Below, one piece after another: positions 61,694 through 64,000 of a DNA stretch of 64,000 bases. The stretch is from assembly GCF_947495625.1 (NCBI RefSeq), contig NZ_CANLZW010000011.1, positions 62,001 to 126,000 of the forward strand, in the 5' to 3' direction. Within the stretch, counting starts at the first letter, position 1. Each line of letters opens with the position of its first letter. Source of the stretch: an uncultured Cocleimonas sp. Lineage in GTDB: Bacteria; Pseudomonadota; Gammaproteobacteria; Thiotrichales; Thiotrichaceae. The notes below the pieces were generated by a model. The model was given only the letters and a program-made list of their open reading frames with translations, made no database searches and was not told the origin of the DNA. The position numbers and the translations under genes were made by a program.

Positions 61694-61801
61694 TTTTAAG
61701 TTTTAGCGGCATTCTTATTGAAGAATGCTGCACACATTGATTTATGAGTTAATTAATCAGCCGTTCTTTGCGAACGACTCTATACATCTTTTATTGCTAA
61801 A

Positions 61802-64000
61802 CTATTCTGAATTAGCAATCAGCTGAACATTACCGCCAGCAGCCGTTGTATTAATACAAAGATGACGCTCTTGCGCGTAAAGGTAAGGTGACTCCGCTTC
61901 ATTGATAAAGCGAACGATTGCACCATCGCGATTCGCTAACGCAATTTTGTACTCACGAGCCATTGCAGTTTGATCATCATTCGCCGCATTGTAGGCAAAG
62001 TTAGTCAAACTTGAAATTTCAGTCAATTGTTCAGGACTAATGCCTTTCGCATTCAGAATGACGTTCGGGTGCTGCGTTAACCAATCCTGTTGTGCTTTAT
62101 TGAAGTTTTCATTACACACTAATAATGGATTACCACAATACAGCGCCTGTATTGCCTGCTGGAAAGCCACATCGGCATTTGGTGTCGCTATGATGGTTAA
62201 ACCACGCGGATTCAAACTGAGTAGATTGTCTTCACCTGTCGGACCTGGTAACGAACGCGATTCATGAAGATCTTGTCTGCAACGATTAATCAATCCTAAG
62301 TAGTCCTGCGAAATTTCAGCATCTAACGGCAACAAATGACCAAATTCTTCAAACGAACTCTTCAACAATAGCTCAACACTATTATTTAACTCAGCCGTAT
62401 CCATAATTTCCGCAGATGCAGATTGTTTATCGTTCTCGACAGTATCGATTTCATGTACCAGTCTTTTCAAGTAGAAAGGCCCACCTGCTTTAGGACCTGT
62501 GCCGGATAGACCTTCACCACCAAATGGTTGAGAACCAACGATCGCACCGATTTGATTACGATTCACATACATATTGCCAGCTTTGAGGTTATCTACAATC
62601 TGCTGAACACGAGAATCAATACGTGTGTGTAAACCAAACGTCAGACCAAAGCCTGCATTGTTTACAGCGTCTACTACCTCATCTATCTCATTAGCAGAAA
62701 AAGTTGCGACATGCAGCACAGGACCAAATATTTCACGAGAAAGGTCTTGAATACCGTTTACTTTGATCACTGTAGGCGGCACAAAGAATCCAGTTGAGGC
62801 GACATCTTTTTCGACATTCGACATTGGCGTTTGCTTTAAGATCGAAGCTTTGTTTTCTTCGATATAATCAGTAATGCCTTTGGCAGCCGTTTCATCGATC
62901 ACAGGCCCCACATCCACATTTAAATTCCATGGATTACCCATGCGCAATAAATCCATTGAACCGTAGAGCATTTCCAACGTGTGTTCCGCAATGTCTTCCT
63001 GTAAATACAATACGCGTAATGCCGAACAACGCTGACCTGCAGACTGGAATGCAGAAGCGACGATATCAGTAATTGCTTGCTCTGGAAGTGCCGAAGAATC
63101 GACGATCATCGCATTCAAACCGCCTGTTTCAGCAATCAATGGCGCACGAACATCGCTCGATTGACTCATGCTGCGTTCGATGTGTTTTGCCGTTGCGGTA
63201 GAACCAGTGAAGATCATGCCATTAATATCTGGATGACTACTCAATCCCGCACCGATGACACTACCTTGACCTGGTAAATATTGAAGTATCGCTTCAGGCA
63301 CACCCGCTTCGTGCAATAGTTGCACAGCTTTATAAGCAATTAACGAGGTTGATTCTGCAGGCTTTACCAAAACTGCATTACCCACCGCAAGCCCTGCACT
63401 AAGTTGCCCAGAAAAAATGGCTAGAGGAAAGTTCCACGGCGAAATACACGCCATCACACCACACGCTTGTTTATTAGGCGCGATATGTTCGGCTTGTGCA
63501 GCATAATAACGAAGGAAGTCTACGGCTTCGCGTAACTCGGCAATACAATCAACAATCGATTTACCCGCTTCTCGTGATAATAAAGCGAAAAACTCGCCTG
63601 CATTTTCTTCGTATAGATCAGCGGCTTTATTCAGGATTCGGCCACGCTCGATAACATCTAACTGCTGCCAAGCCGGCTGCGCTTTATGCGCGCTTTCAAC
63701 AGCGGCATCCAATTGCTCTGCATTTGCATCGGTAATCCAGCCAACCACTTCGCCTGTAGCCGGGTTAAACACATCGCGTTTAATGTGCGTTGATTTAGCG
63801 GCACCTACGACCATTGGTTCTGCAGTCCACTGCACTGTTTTAAACGGTGTTCTCATCGACTCCATTTTCTGAATATCAGCAACATCCAACCAATCAAAAC
63901 CTTTTGAATTGGTACGTTCAGGTAAAAACAAATCATCAGGCCCAGCAACGCCAGGCACAGCCTGAGCCAACCACGCTTCCGCTTTTTTCACGGGATCGGC
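61802..64000 (-). CDS. putA: PutA, C-terminal part (cut by the window end)
   Basis: At least 729 residues, still open at the window edge, so the N-terminal proline dehydrogenase part lies outside. The visible aldehyde dehydrogenase domain oxidises glutamate-gamma-semialdehyde to glutamate: the general-base Glu is in LIAETGGLNAMIVDS, catalytic Cys in SAGQRCSALRVLYL, and ACISPWNFPLAIFSGQLSAG and IFGPVLHVATF are standard. QIGAIVGSQPFGGEGLSGTG is the PutA-specific C-terminal loop. A further 200-residue tail (GPTGEDNLLSLNPRG) is typical of long PutA. Convergent with the 86-residue gene. Confidence 0.93.
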   Translation of the reverse strand, partial: ADPVKKAEAWLAQAVPGVAGPDDLFLPERTNSKGFDWLDVADIQKMESMRTPFKTVQWTAEPMVVGAAKSTHIKRDVFNPATGEVVGWITDANAEQLDAAVESAHKAQPAWQQLDVIERGRILNKAADLYEENAGEFFALLSREAGKSIVDCIAELREAVDFLRYYAAQAEHIAPNKQACGVMACISPWNFPLAIFSGQLSAGLAVGNAVLVKPAESTSLIAYKAVQLLHEAGVPEAILQYLPGQGSVIGAGLSSHPDINGMIFTGSTATAKHIERSMSQSSDVRAPLIAETGGLNAMIVDSSALPEQAITDIVASAFQSAGQRCSALRVLYLQEDIAEHTLEMLYGSMDLLRMGNPWNLNVDVGPVIDETAAKGITDYIEENKASILKQTPMSNVEKDVASTGFFVPPTVIKVNGIQDLSREIFGPVLHVATFSANEIDEVVDAVNNAGFGLTFGLHTRIDSRVQQIVDNLKAGNMYVNRNQIGAIVGSQPFGGEGLSGTGPKAGGPFYLKRLVHEIDTVENDKQSASAEIMDTAELNNSVELLLKSSFEEFGHLLPLDAEISQDYLGLINRCRQDLHESRSLPGPTGEDNLLSLNPRGLTIIATPNADVAFQQAIQALYCGNPLLVCNENFNKAQQDWLTQHPNVILNAKGISPEQLTEISSLTNFAYNAANDDQTAMAREYKIALANRDGAIVRFINEAESPYLYAQERHLCINTTAAGGNVQLIANSE

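Noticed and set aside
1-64000. tRNA genes, insertion sequences or prophage
   Set aside because: No tRNA-like T-loop and acceptor pairs, transposase, integrase or phage structural genes were found by reading; a tRNAscan and ISfinder run would settle it.

Overview
The window looks like chromosomal DNA from a marine, sulfur-oxidising gammaproteobacterium, possibly of the Thiotrichales (Leucothrix or Cocleimonas type). The evidence is a complete AprM-type adenylylsulfate reductase operon (aprMBA), moderately AT-rich DNA, and many periplasmic-solute transporters next to uronate catabolism genes. The taxon is an inference. I saw no tRNA, rRNA, insertion sequence, prophage or CRISPR array.

Layout. 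0-10 kb: a PLP aminotransferase-fold enzyme, a Cache/PDC sensor protein, an Asn/Phe-rich PDZ protein, a three-gene operon of two membrane desaturases with a DCC-family thiol protein, and a divergent DUF1127/MocR pair. 10-22.4 kb: thirteen codirectional minus-strand genes, read TctC-TctB-TctA, TPP enzyme, LysR, SDH-like BCDA complex, two-subunit class I hydratase, NIPSNAP protein, TauE/SafE exporter. This looks like a dedicated catabolic cassette for an unidentified (poly)carboxylate or sulfonated carboxylate. Its flavoprotein lacks the usual covalent-FAD histidine. 23-24.5 kb: pyruvate kinase. 24.6-40 kb: a uronate/aldonate island with a second TctABC system, a DctPQM TRAP system, KduD, KdgK, UxuA, a KDPG-aldolase, an SMP-30 lactonase, a second SDR, a GarR-like reductase, an EamA permease and a GntR/FCD regulator. 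It feeds 2-keto-3-deoxygluconate through KDPG to pyruvate. 40-56 kb: single genes (PLD-like protein, SHOCT protein, glutathione peroxidase, hexose-6-P mutarotase, S8 protease), an ECF sigma/cupin anti-sigma pair with a DUF4331 protein, a dihaem cytochrome c and a large secreted glycoside-hydrolase-like protein. 56-61.6 kb: aprM-aprB-aprA, a small conserved-looking protein, a SlyD-like PPIase and an 86-residue orphan. 61.8 kb to the end: the C-terminal part of PutA.

Regulation seen in the sequence. (1) Helically phased TTGTAA/TTACAA arrays lie in all three divergent promoter regions of the uronate island and are probably the operators of its GntR/FCD protein. (2) A matched two-block promoter motif precedes both the ECF sigma operon and the DUF4331 operon with identical spacing. 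(3) A perfect FNR-type box precedes aprM. (4) An intercistronic hairpin follows the binding-protein gene in each of the three tripartite transporter operons.

The most unusual feature is a dispersed intergenic element of about 32 bp with core CACCCCCCTACTTWTAGG followed by a T-tract. I count 17 plus-strand copies, whatever the direction of neighbouring genes, and one decayed reverse copy. It has terminator-like features, but its fixed strand is not what simple terminators would give. I do not recognise it as a described family.
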